Shown: positions 34,873 through 43,063 of the stretch, piece after piece
How positions within the stretch are numbered: the first letter of the stretch is position 1
How the letters are laid out: every line of letters starts with the position of its first letter
Origin: Hyphomicrobiales bacterium
Lineage (GTDB): Bacteria; Pseudomonadota; Alphaproteobacteria; Rhizobiales; CAJQND01
Length of the DNA stretch: 59,084 nucleotides
NCBI GenBank assembly: GCA_028285595.1
Contig: JANQOW010000030.1
Span: 1-59,084, forward strand
Reading direction: 5' to 3'
The notes under the pieces: model-generated
Told to the model about the DNA's origin: nothing
The model's database searches: none
What the model saw: only the letters and a program-made list of their open reading frames with translations
Program-made: the position numbers and the translations under genes

Positions 34873-35966
34873 ACATGCTGCCTGCCGCCACCCAGCCGTT
34901 TGTGGAGTTTGCCTCAGTGCTCCGGGCGAACGGGTTCTCCATCGCGCCTGATCAGACCATCGGCTTTGTAGAGGCGGTGGGCCTTTTGGGGCCGCGCGGG
35001 ATCAATGATGTGCGCAGCGCGGCCATTGCGCTGCTGGCCATTCCTCATGAGCGTGAAGAGGAGTTCGACGCCATCTTCCTCGCCTTCTTTTATGGCGAAA
35101 CGGCATCGGGCGTGTTTGAAGGTGAGGACGAGGAGGTTGAAGCCCGCGAGGCCACGGGCGCAACCCAGGAAGAGCAGCAGGAGCCAGGCGAAGAGAGCCC
35201 AGGCGACGAAGCCACCGCGGCAGAGAGGCTGGCAAGGCGCGAGTTTCAGCCCGAAGAGCCCGAAGCGGTTCTGGCCCGGTTTGCCCGTTTGGCGCCGGCG
35301 CGACTGCCCCGGCGCAGATCCTATCGTCACGCCCCAAGCCCGAGGGGGCGCATGTTGGATATGCGCCGCACTTTACGGATTGCGGCCCGCCAGGACGGGG
35401 AGGTCTTCCGGCTTGAGCGACGGGCCCGGAAAACCAGACAGCGCGCGATTGTGCTGCTGATCGACATCAGCGGGTCCATGTCGGACCGCACCGACGTCTC
35501 CCTGCGTTTTGCTCATGCTTTGGCCCGCGCGGCTGACCGGTTTGAGGCTTTCACCCTCGGCACCCGGCTCACGCGGATCACACCGGCCCTTCAGCGGCCG
35601 AATGAGCGGCAGGCCCTTGAACGCATCACCGCCCTGGTTGCGGACATGGATGGTGGCACGCGCATTGGGGAGGCCCTTCAGACCTTTTTGGCCGTGCCGC
35701 GCTATGCCGGTTTTGCCCGCGGGGCGTTGGTCCTGGTACTGTCCGATGGCCTTGAGCGCGGAGGGTCTGAAGCCATGAATGATGCCGTGGTGAGGCTCTC
35801 GCGCCGTGCCTGGCGGATCGATTGGCTGTCACCCTTGGCGATCGATGGCGAGGTGCCGGAGACGGCGGCCCTCACAGCCATCCGTCCGCATTTAAGCGCG
35901 CTCAGCGATGGCACGAACCTCACCGCCATTACCGATCACGTGCTGAACCTGGGGCAGGCCGCATGA
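34869..35966 (+). CDS. VWA domain protein, CoxE-like
   Basis: A 365-residue protein with an N-terminal helical part (FVEFASVLRANGFSIAPDQ) and an acidic, low-complexity middle (about residues 80-125, rich in Glu). A C-terminal von Willebrand domain then shows the MIDAS motif in VLLIDISGSMSDRTD and later VLSDGLERGG. This layout matches the CoxE family. It is the obligate partner of the MoxR ATPase just upstream (4-bp overlap) and overlaps the amidohydrolase downstream by 4 bp. It probably acts in the cytoplasm on the apo-hydroxylase. A closely similar gene order is known for CO dehydrogenase and other molybdenum hydroxylase operons. Confidence 0.93.
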   Translation: MNMLPAATQPFVEFASVLRANGFSIAPDQTIGFVEAVGLLGPRGINDVRSAAIALLAIPHEREEEFDAIFLAFFYGETASGVFEGEDEEVEAREATGATQEEQQEPGEESPGDEATAAERLARREFQPEEPEAVLARFARLAPARLPRRRSYRHAPSPRGRMLDMRRTLRIAARQDGEVFRLERRARKTRQRAIVLLIDISGSMSDRTDVSLRFAHALARAADRFEAFTLGTRLTRITPALQRPNERQALERITALVADMDGGTRIGEALQTFLAVPRYAGFARGALVLVLSDGLERGGSEAMNDAVVRLSRRAWRIDWLSPLAIDGEVPETAALTAIRPHLSALSDGTNLTAITDHVLNLGQAA

Positions 35967-36841
35967 TCGATGCTCATCATCATATTTGGCGCCAGAAGGA
36001 TCTGCCCTGGCTGCTTGGACCGGAAAAGCCCCGCATCTTCGGAGCATATGAGCCGATCCGGCGTGATTACCTGATCGATGAGTTCTTGGTCGATATCGCC
36101 AAGACCGGCATTGAAAAATCAGTCTACGTGCAAGCTAACTGGGCGCCGAACTGGTGGGCTGATGAGATCGCCTGGGTGGACGAGGTGGCAGACGCGGCAG
36201 GCTGGCCTCACGCGATTGTCGGTTTTTTGGATTTCACCCGCGGGGATGTGCGCCCGGCGCTGGAGAAGGTCAAACATCGCCAGCGCCTCCGCGGCTTTCG
36301 CCAGCAGTTCCATTGGCATGACAACCCGCTCTACCGCTTCGCGCCGGGCCCTGCTCAGTTCGACAGCGAGACCGTGCGCAGCAACATTCAACGCTTGGCC
36401 GATTATGACTGGAGCTTCGATCTGCAGGTCTTCGCCCCGCAGATGCAGGACGCCGCCAAACTGGCCAAGGCCTGCCCAGAGGTCACCTTCATCCTGCAGC
36501 ATGCGGGCATGCTGGAGGACACATCAAACGAAGGTTGGGCGCTCTGGCGCGATGGCATGAAGGCTCTGGCCGATTGCAAAAATGTGGTCACCAAGCTCTC
36601 CGGGCTGGGCACCTTCGTGCGCCGCAATGATCCGGAGCTCATTGGGGAGATCGTCGCTGAAACGCTGAAACTCTTCGGCGCGAAGCGGTGCATGTTCGGG
36701 TCCAATTATCCGATCGAGAAGATCTGGACACCTTACGGCGACATTGTCGATGCCTACCGAAAGGCAACAACCGGCCTGCCCAAGGGGCAACAAAAAGCAG
36801 TTTTCAACGATACGGCAGCGCGGATTTACCGGCTAGATTAA
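35963..36841 (+). CDS. Amidohydrolase family protein (amidohydrolase 2 type)
   Basis: A 292-residue TIM-barrel metal hydrolase. The start at 35963 gives MIDAHHHIWRQKDLPW, the HxH metal motif at the very N-terminus that is standard in this family; it overlaps the CoxE-like stop (ATGA). Other landmarks are SVYVQANWAP, VGFLDFTRGD, FRQQFHWH, the metal-site His in FILQHAGM, and FGSNYPIEK with the family's active-site region near the end. Relatives hydrolyse lactones such as 2-pyrone-4,6-dicarboxylate or L-fucono-lactone, or decarboxylate aromatic acids. In this cluster, ring-opening of a hydroxylated product is a fair guess. Confidence 0.9.
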   Translation: MIDAHHHIWRQKDLPWLLGPEKPRIFGAYEPIRRDYLIDEFLVDIAKTGIEKSVYVQANWAPNWWADEIAWVDEVADAAGWPHAIVGFLDFTRGDVRPALEKVKHRQRLRGFRQQFHWHDNPLYRFAPGPAQFDSETVRSNIQRLADYDWSFDLQVFAPQMQDAAKLAKACPEVTFILQHAGMLEDTSNEGWALWRDGMKALADCKNVVTKLSGLGTFVRRNDPELIGEIVAETLKLFGAKRCMFGSNYPIEKIWTPYGDIVDAYRKATTGLPKGQQKAVFNDTAARIYRLD

Positions 36842-36852
36842 GGGAGTGAGAG

Positions 36853-37701
36853 ATGGCGCTTACGATCCACACATTGGACTTTGGGGATATCGAACTTGAG
36901 ACTAGCTTTCTGGTGCTGGGGCACGAGTGTGGCCGCGTGCGTCGGGTGCCGGTCTATGGCTTCCTGATTTTGGGGGGCGAGTATCCCGTGTTGGTGGACA
37001 CCGGCTACCGCGACAATGCCATCATGGAGACCCTCGGCATGCGGGGCCACTGCTACCATGAGAACACCGTGGAGCAGCAGCTTGCGAAACACGGTCTTAG
37101 GCCCGGCGACATCCGTTACATCCTCCACACCCATCTGCATATCGACCATGCCGGCAATGACGATGACTTCCCGATGAACACAACGGTGGTGATCAACCGG
37201 CGCGAGATGGAGTTTTCCGTCTCCGGTATCATGTATCCGCAATATCCCAAGCCCGACATTCTGCACCTGGTGGAGCGGATCTATGAGCCGGAAGCCATGC
37301 GCTTTCTGGACCTGGAGATCACGCAGGCCGAAGAGATCATTCCCGGTGTGTGGTGCGAGCCGGCCGGGGCCCATACCGAAGGTTCCATGAACGTTATTGT
37401 GGAAACGGCTGAAGGTCTCGCCTGCATTTGCGGTGATGTGATCTACGATTTCAACGATCAGATCATCAATCATGTGCGCGTCAACAATTACATGGAGCCT
37501 CAGGTGACTGGGAACCATGCGGGCTCCAAGCGCAGCGAGAAGGGCCAGATCAAGCGGCTCTTGAACAATTACACCTTCCTTTTGCCGATCCACGACCGTG
37601 GCGCCAAAGTCGCCAATGGGCGCGTGGTGGGCCGCTTGGGCATGAGCTGCCCTGGCCCGATCACCGAAACGCTGCCGGACCGCCATTGGTTCCCGGCCTA
37701 G
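36853..37701 (+). CDS. Metallo-beta-lactamase fold hydrolase, N-acyl homoserine lactonase-like
   Basis: A 282-residue MBL-fold protein. The zinc motif HTHLHIDHAGND is intact and later metal ligands are visible at GAHTEGSMNV and CICGDVIYD, with a final His in LLPIHDRGAKV. This arrangement matches the AiiA-type lactonase branch, whose members open gamma-lactone rings. GGGAG precedes the ATG. Its place between an amidohydrolase and a gluconolactonase-type fusion suggests it opens a lactone intermediate of the pathway rather than quenching quorum signals, but the latter cannot be excluded. Confidence 0.9.
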   Translation: MALTIHTLDFGDIELETSFLVLGHECGRVRRVPVYGFLILGGEYPVLVDTGYRDNAIMETLGMRGHCYHENTVEQQLAKHGLRPGDIRYILHTHLHIDHAGNDDDFPMNTTVVINRREMEFSVSGIMYPQYPKPDILHLVERIYEPEAMRFLDLEITQAEEIIPGVWCEPAGAHTEGSMNVIVETAEGLACICGDVIYDFNDQIINHVRVNNYMEPQVTGNHAGSKRSEKGQIKRLLNNYTFLLPIHDRGAKVANGRVVGRLGMSCPGPITETLPDRHWFPA

Positions 37702-37714
37702 GAGAGGTGACGGC

Positions 37715-39289
37715 ATGGCACACACCGTAATTGACGACAGATTTACCGAGCTGGTTGCGCCCGCCGCGCCGGTTCGGCAAATCGGCACTGGGTTTGAGTT
37801 CACCGAAGGCCCTCTTTGGCATCCGGTGAAGCAGGATCTGATCTTCTCCGACATGCCGGGCGATGTGCGGCGCCGTTGGTCTGCGGCGGGCGGTGTTGAA
37901 GAGATCATGCGCCCGTCCAACAAAGGCAACGGCATGACCTATGATGCCGATCTCAATCTCCTTGTGTGCGAGCATGCCACGTCATCGGTCGTGCGCTTCC
38001 GACCGGATGGCACCCGTGAGGTGCTCGCCACGCACTTTGAGGGCCGCGAGCTTAACTCTCCGAACGACATCATCGTGCACTCTGACGGTTCCGTCTATTT
38101 CACCGATCCCACCTATGGCCGCATGCCCGGCTTTGGAGTGGAGCGGCCTCTGCAGATGGGCTTTCAGGGGGTGTACCGCCTGCCGCCCGGTCACAAGCCA
38201 GGCGATGAGCCGCAATTGGTGTCCGATCGGTACATGTTCACCCAGCCAAACGGCTTGTGCCTGAGCCCCTGTGAGCGCTTTATCTGGGTCAACGACACCG
38301 ATCAAGCCAACATCCGCATGTTCGACCTTGGTCCCGATGGCATGTTGACCAACGGGCGGATGTTCGCCAGCGGGATTGTGGAGAACGACCGGGCAGGCGT
38401 CCCGGATGGCATGAAAGCCGACACGGAAGGCAACATCTATGTGACCGCGCCTGGCGGTGTTTGGGTTTACGATTTTCATGGCGTGAAGCTGGGGGAAATC
38501 ATCATCCCGGAAATGGCCGCCAACCTTCATTGGGGCGGCGCCGACTGGCGCACGCTCTATGTGTGTGCCTGTACCTCCGTTTATGCGCTCGACATGAAGG
38601 CACAAGGGCGCCAGGAGGCGTTCATGAACCGGCCGGGGCCCGCCGCGGGGGCAGGCTCGTCCGCGCCGGCCTTCCTCATCGACCCGTCCCGGAGCGCCCT
38701 TTTGATCCAGGACATGCAGAACGACGTGATCACCGAACGCGGCGCCTTTGCGGACAGCGGTTCACCTGCCCATGCGCGCGAGCAGAATGTGATTGAAAAC
38801 TGCCGGCGTTTGGCCGAGGCGTGCCGGCGCCGGGGCATTCTGGTGATCCACATCTGGTTCGTTTGTGAGCCGGGTCACCCGACCCTGCGCCGCCACTGTG
38901 GGCTCTACCAGGGCCTGCGCGATGCCAACGCCATGGTGCGCGGCACGTTCGGCGCGGCCCCTGTGCCGGGCCTTGAGCCTCAGCCGGGTGATCTGGTGGT
39001 GGAGAAGATGTCCATGAGCGCATTCGAGACCGGCCGTCTGGACAGCTATTTGCGCCATGCCGGCGTGGAGACATTGATCAATACCGGAGCGTGGACCAAC
39101 ATGTCGGTTGAGCATACGGCGCGCACGGCAGCCGACAAGGGCTATCATGTGATCGTGCCGGAAAATGCCTGTTCCACCATGAATGCGGACTGGCATAATG
39201 CGTCGATCAATTACGCCATGCAGAATGTGGCGACGGTGACCAATGTGGATGCTGTGATCAGCGCGGTTAATCACGGAGTGCGGCCATGA
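37715..39289 (+). CDS. SMP-30/gluconolactonase domain fused to cysteine-hydrolase-fold domain with Cys-to-Ser change
   Basis: A 524-residue fusion. Residues 1-300 are an SMP-30/gluconolactonase beta-propeller (GFEFTEGPLWHPV with the metal Glu, SPNDIIVHSDGSVYFTDPTYG, PDGMKADTEGNIYV). Residues 318-520 have the isochorismatase/cysteine hydrolase fold (RSALLIQDMQND; VVEKMSMSAFETGRLD; GAWTNMSVEHTARTAADKGYH). The catalytic Asp (333) and Lys (431) are present, but the nucleophile Cys of the usual T-N-x-C-V pattern is Ser464. The second domain is therefore either inactive or uses serine. GGAGAGG precedes the start. It lies at the end of the hydrolase group, and joins a lactone-opening and an amide/ether-cleaving fold in one chain. 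Confidence 0.9.
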   Translation: MAHTVIDDRFTELVAPAAPVRQIGTGFEFTEGPLWHPVKQDLIFSDMPGDVRRRWSAAGGVEEIMRPSNKGNGMTYDADLNLLVCEHATSSVVRFRPDGTREVLATHFEGRELNSPNDIIVHSDGSVYFTDPTYGRMPGFGVERPLQMGFQGVYRLPPGHKPGDEPQLVSDRYMFTQPNGLCLSPCERFIWVNDTDQANIRMFDLGPDGMLTNGRMFASGIVENDRAGVPDGMKADTEGNIYVTAPGGVWVYDFHGVKLGEIIIPEMAANLHWGGADWRTLYVCACTSVYALDMKAQGRQEAFMNRPGPAAGAGSSAPAFLIDPSRSALLIQDMQNDVITERGAFADSGSPAHAREQNVIENCRRLAEACRRRGILVIHIWFVCEPGHPTLRRHCGLYQGLRDANAMVRGTFGAAPVPGLEPQPGDLVVEKMSMSAFETGRLDSYLRHAGVETLINTGAWTNMSVEHTARTAADKGYHVIVPENACSTMNADWHNASINYAMQNVATVTNVDAVISAVNHGVRP

Positions 39290-39804
39290 GCGATCTTGGC
39301 TCAGAGGGTGACGCCCGGTTTGCGGCACATGTGTTGCGGCCGGCCCGGATCATCCGATGGGTGTGTCAAATGATCATCGGCGTTGGGCTGACCGTGGCCT
39401 TGATCCTGAAGATCTACATGTTGGTGCTCACCGATTATCAGTGCACCGCAGACGGCACCACAATCGGCAACGCCATCCGCTGCACATCGGCGCTGGAGTT
39501 GACGGCATACACTCTGGCGTTGGTCGCGGCGTTTGATCTGGCGTACCTTTTGTTTGAGGACACCATGGAGCGCGCGGTGCGTCCGCTGCTGATGGGGTTG
39601 AGCGCGACGCTGCTGTTTATTCTGTCCGGGCTGACGGTGGAGACCGCGAACTGGCAGATTGCGATGACGATTGTTGCCCTTGCTGCCGCGCTGACGGGGG
39701 GGCTGGCCTTTCGGTTCTGGATGCGGCGCAGTCGGGGCGCCCCAAATCCGCCGGAGAGCACATCAGGAACGTCTGATCAAGGCGCGCACGGAAGCGAGTA
39801 CTGA
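39286..39804 (+). CDS. Small integral membrane protein, four predicted helices
   Basis: A 172-residue protein I do not recognise. Four hydrophobic segments are visible: VCQMIIGVGLTVALILKIYM, LTAYTLALVAAFDLAYLLF, LLMGLSATLLFILSGLTV and IAMTIVALAAALTGGLAF. A hydrophilic tail (RRSRGAPNPPESTSG) ends it. The start overlaps the fusion gene stop by 4 bp (ATGA), so it is translationally coupled to the catabolic operon and is probably its last gene. A pair of Cys in the first periplasmic-side loop (YQCTAD...IRCTS) may form a disulfide. No function can be named. Confidence 0.75.
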   Translation: MSDLGSEGDARFAAHVLRPARIIRWVCQMIIGVGLTVALILKIYMLVLTDYQCTADGTTIGNAIRCTSALELTAYTLALVAAFDLAYLLFEDTMERAVRPLLMGLSATLLFILSGLTVETANWQIAMTIVALAAALTGGLAFRFWMRRSRGAPNPPESTSGTSDQGAHGSEY

Positions 39805-39988
39805 ACGTCAAAACCGGTTCCCATCGCGCCTGACCACGGATCTTGCATTGCGAAAGGTCAACTCAAAAGTATGGTTTTCGCGTTGGCTTCCTCGTCGTTC
39901 TCGTGCATTATCTTCCAACGATTCCCGATGCTTAGACGTTAGTTCAGCGCGCCTTTGCCTCGACAACATCATCGACCGGAGGAAAACC

Positions 39989-41965
39989 ATGCGCGCGCGT
40001 GCGGCCCGTCACTTACACATTCTGATCTGGCTCTTCTTTGGTGCGGCAATCCACTTCGCCTCGTCCGAAACGCACGCACAGAATCTGCTTTCTCTGCGCA
40101 TTCAAAACGGCACCGAAGGGCGGATCGAGCTCTTCTGGCGCAACTATAATGGTGGCCTGGACGCAATGGCTCAGGTGCCGGCTGGCCAGTATGTCGATCG
40201 GCAAACCTACGAAACGCATCAATGGGTGGCTAAACAGAACGGGAAGATCATCGCGGAGTACACCGTCGGTCCGGGCGCAAAGCAGGTGTTCCCGATCGGC
40301 GACCCCCAGGCGGCCGCCAACACCAAAGCGCCTCAACAACAGCAGAGGGTTACGGTGGAGTTCTCCAACCAAACGGCTAAACCTGTGGAGCTCTTTTGGC
40401 GCAACGCTGAGGGCCATCTCGTGCCCCATGGAACTATCCAGCCTGGTCAGGCCTTCATTCAATCGGCATATCCTGCTCAGCGGTGGATGGCCAAGCAGGG
40501 CAATGCGATCCTGCGCGAATATGTGGTCACGAAACAGGCCAGTCAGGCTGTGACCTTGAGGCCGCCTGGATCTGATCGGCCCACACTGGTCAAGGCGGCC
40601 AACGTTTCAAGCCAAACGGTTTCTGTGTTCAATACCGCAGACCCCAAAAGGCAGGCGCCGATCACCCGACTGCTGCCGGGCACGCAGGTTGAGCTGAAAA
40701 GCTGGCCTGGACTTGTCTGGGTGTTTTCCGTGGGCGATCAGATTATTGAAACGTTGGTCACACAGGGCCGAGGCAAGAATGAGGTGCTGATCGACAATCG
40801 CAACTTGCCGCTCGCACTGCGGCCTGCCCCGCCGCGCGAAGACCAGATGGCGGCAGATCAGACCAACACGCCTGAGAATGCCGAAGCGTGCCCGGTGCGC
40901 GAGGGGACGCCCAAAAGGCTCTCCAGGCCCAAGCTCGAGGCGGCGAGAGAAGCTTCAAACAATCCCTTCTCGTTTATGTTGCGCCAGTCCGCTGGTGTCT
41001 CGGCAAAATATCAGATGGATGATGGAAACTGTGCCATTCACTATGAATTCGAACAGTTCCAAGTCGCTCCGTTCAACGCCTCGATCCAGAAATATGTGGG
41101 CACTGATCGTGCGCCTTTTGATCTCCAATTCACGCCGGAAGCACGTGCCTGGATTGAAAATGGCGACTTGTTTTTAAGCATCGATCTGGGCACGAGATTC
41201 AGCCTTCAGTTCAACGGCTCAACGGTTCAATACAATGTCTCCAGAGGTGGAAAGTATGGCGCCTACGACCGGGAACCGGCATTCATCTATGGGCCGTTTC
41301 TGGAGCGGCTTAGGGTCAATTTCCAGACGCCGGCCGGATTTGAAGTGCAAGACTGGTACCCACGGACGAAAATGCGCATGGCAAGCGTGTCGGAAACGCG
41401 CGGGAAATCGATCAGCTCGAACTTCGCACTCAGTCCATTGTTAGAGATGTCTCAGTTTGGCATCGCGAAGGGCCAAAACTTCGACACGACGGTGGGCGGA
41501 GAGCACGAGGACTTCGAGATTTTGCATCAGCGTGGCCATGACTCGCAGAGCTTCAGCTTTGTGCTCTGCCGGGCCGGCATCAGCGGCAGCGCAAGCGGCG
41601 CCAGTGCTCCGTGTCCTTATCAGAAGCCGGAGAACTTAATCGCTGAGGACTGGACGGATGGATTGGGGGCGGTTGATTATGTCTCGGGCGTATACCCAGT
41701 GCCGGCCACGGCATTCAACTTCGAAGTTGGCCGAAGCATCGTGGTCTACCGTGTCCCGGCCTACAAGCTTACCGCATCATCTGTTCGGGTCCCCATCCAG
41801 TTGGCGGTCGGCACTTTGTCGATGAAGGCCCGCGACCCCATTGGCAAGGCGAGTGGTGCTCTCGGCGATCGATACGGCAACGTGTCCGCCAATCAGCGCT
41901 TTGTGGCGCTCACCTACAATCTGGACTTCGACGTCAGCCAGTTGACCGAGGGTCTTGCCCAATGA
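39989..41965 (+). CDS. Exported protein with three VHL beta-domain-like repeats
   Basis: A 658-residue protein. The ATG at 39989 has GGAGGAAAA just upstream and starts a signal peptide (HILIWLFFGAAIHFASSETHA); the longer open frame from 39848 has no such signal. Three repeats follow: about residues 34-98, 120-190 and 198-268. The first two share LFWRN(Y/A)(N/E)G, a P-A/P-G-Q turn, and W-x-A-K-Q, with TYETHQW in the first. These match the von Hippel-Lindau beta-domain pattern (protein interaction fold). The remaining ~380 residues are unfamiliar and look beta-rich. The next gene overlaps by 4 bp in the ORF sense (ATG at 41962). The function is unknown; a secreted or periplasmic binding protein is likely. 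Confidence 0.75.
   Translation: MRARAARHLHILIWLFFGAAIHFASSETHAQNLLSLRIQNGTEGRIELFWRNYNGGLDAMAQVPAGQYVDRQTYETHQWVAKQNGKIIAEYTVGPGAKQVFPIGDPQAAANTKAPQQQQRVTVEFSNQTAKPVELFWRNAEGHLVPHGTIQPGQAFIQSAYPAQRWMAKQGNAILREYVVTKQASQAVTLRPPGSDRPTLVKAANVSSQTVSVFNTADPKRQAPITRLLPGTQVELKSWPGLVWVFSVGDQIIETLVTQGRGKNEVLIDNRNLPLALRPAPPREDQMAADQTNTPENAEACPVREGTPKRLSRPKLEAAREASNNPFSFMLRQSAGVSAKYQMDDGNCAIHYEFEQFQVAPFNASIQKYVGTDRAPFDLQFTPEARAWIENGDLFLSIDLGTRFSLQFNGSTVQYNVSRGGKYGAYDREPAFIYGPFLERLRVNFQTPAGFEVQDWYPRTKMRMASVSETRGKSISSNFALSPLLEMSQFGIAKGQNFDTTVGGEHEDFEILHQRGHDSQSFSFVLCRAGISGSASGASAPCPYQKPENLIAEDWTDGLGAVDYVSGVYPVPATAFNFEVGRSIVVYRVPAYKLTASSVRVPIQLAVGTLSMKARDPIGKASGALGDRYGNVSANQRFVALTYNLDFDVSQLTEGLAQ
40088..40792 (+). 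repeat. Three tandem VHL-like beta-domain repeats (coding)
   Basis: Within the exported protein, three ~65-80 residue units align by eye. Unit one has ELFWRNYNGGLDAMAQVPAG then RQTYETHQWVAKQNGKIIAE; unit two has ELFWRNAEGHLVPHGTIQPG then AYPAQRWMAKQGNAILRE; unit three is more diverged, with TRLLPGTQVELKSWPGLVWV. The order of motifs (hydrophobic strand with W, N/G turn, PG turn, aromatic-x3-W strand) is that of the pVHL beta domain. Confidence 0.65.
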
Positions 41966-42000
41966 TGAGAGACTTGCAGAGATGGAAATCGGAGCGTGTC

Positions 42001-42831
42001 ATGACCTTGAAACTTCTCTCGATGATCGTGTTGGCGGTGTTGACCTTATTGGTCCTGCCGCACGGATCATCTTTGGCCCAAGAACATTTTTTGGTAACGC
42101 ACTACCCGGAATACAGGCCGACCTACGACAAGCTGAACCATCCGGACGCGGTCAAAAAGGCAGAGAGGTATAATCGCGTCAGGGTGGAAAGGCGCACGTT
42201 CAAACAAGACAAGGTCTTCGCCACCACCGGTCCTTATCAAGGGCAACGTGTTGTGCTCGATCACTACGGCAACATCGTCCCTCACACGCACAAGACTCGC
42301 CTTGAAGCGGAACACAAGGCTTTGGAAAACGGCAAGATTTATCAGGCACGAGGCATAAACACACGTACGGGGCGCCAGGAACGTGGCTTTGTGAGAGCTG
42401 AAGATACCAGAACAGGTGTTTACTACATTGATGCAAATGGTCAGTTGGTGAATCACTATTTGCCGAGAGACCGGAACTCTTTCAATCTGGGCAGCAGTGA
42501 GGCCCGCGAAGCCGATCTATTGAGTGCACAACACGTCATGCCCAGTGCATCAGCCCCTATGAACAAGGCGATGTTGGATCAGGTGCTCTCAGGGCAGGTG
42601 CGCGTGGTGAACGGTGAGTTCAGGCTCCACACTGGTGAGCTGGTTGTTTTTGACGGCGGCGGCGGAATGCGTGTGATTGCCAACGCCCAGCCGGCGTACG
42701 GATTTGTGCCGCCCCAAAACGAAGGCGTGGCACCCAACGTAGCTCCCAATGTCGTCCAGCAGGTTGTGCAACAACAGCCGGTGGTGACCAACATTCCAGG
42801 CTATCAGGCGCCGAACGCCCCGCTGCAATAG
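42001..42831 (+). CDS. Exported protein of unknown function
   Basis: A 276-residue protein from the ATG at 42001, which begins a clear signal peptide (MTLKLLSMIVLAVLTLLVLP...SLAQ). An in-frame ATG at 41962 overlapping the previous stop (ATGATGAG) is a possible alternative start. The mature part is basic and polar, with HYGNIVPHTHKTRLEA and GRQERGFVRAEDTRTGVYYID, and ends in a Val/Gln/Pro-rich stretch (PNVAPNVVQQVVQQQP). I do not recognise a family. It is probably co-transcribed with the VHL-like gene upstream, so the two may act together in the periplasm or outside the cell. Confidence 0.7.
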   Translation: MTLKLLSMIVLAVLTLLVLPHGSSLAQEHFLVTHYPEYRPTYDKLNHPDAVKKAERYNRVRVERRTFKQDKVFATTGPYQGQRVVLDHYGNIVPHTHKTRLEAEHKALENGKIYQARGINTRTGRQERGFVRAEDTRTGVYYIDANGQLVNHYLPRDRNSFNLGSSEAREADLLSAQHVMPSASAPMNKAMLDQVLSGQVRVVNGEFRLHTGELVVFDGGGGMRVIANAQPAYGFVPPQNEGVAPNVAPNVVQQVVQQQPVVTNIPGYQAPNAPLQ

Positions 42832-42844
42832 AACCTTGCCGATA

Positions 42845-42920
<76 letters not shown>

Positions 42921-43063
42921 GCCGATGCCGGAATGTTCCCTGATATAGGGAGCCTGCGCGCAAATCCCAAGAGGTATACCCAAGACCCTAGCTGTCCGCC
43001 GCCGGGTGTGGTATCGCCGATGCGGATCAACCATTTCGTAACCCAAAACCGGACACCCGCCCC

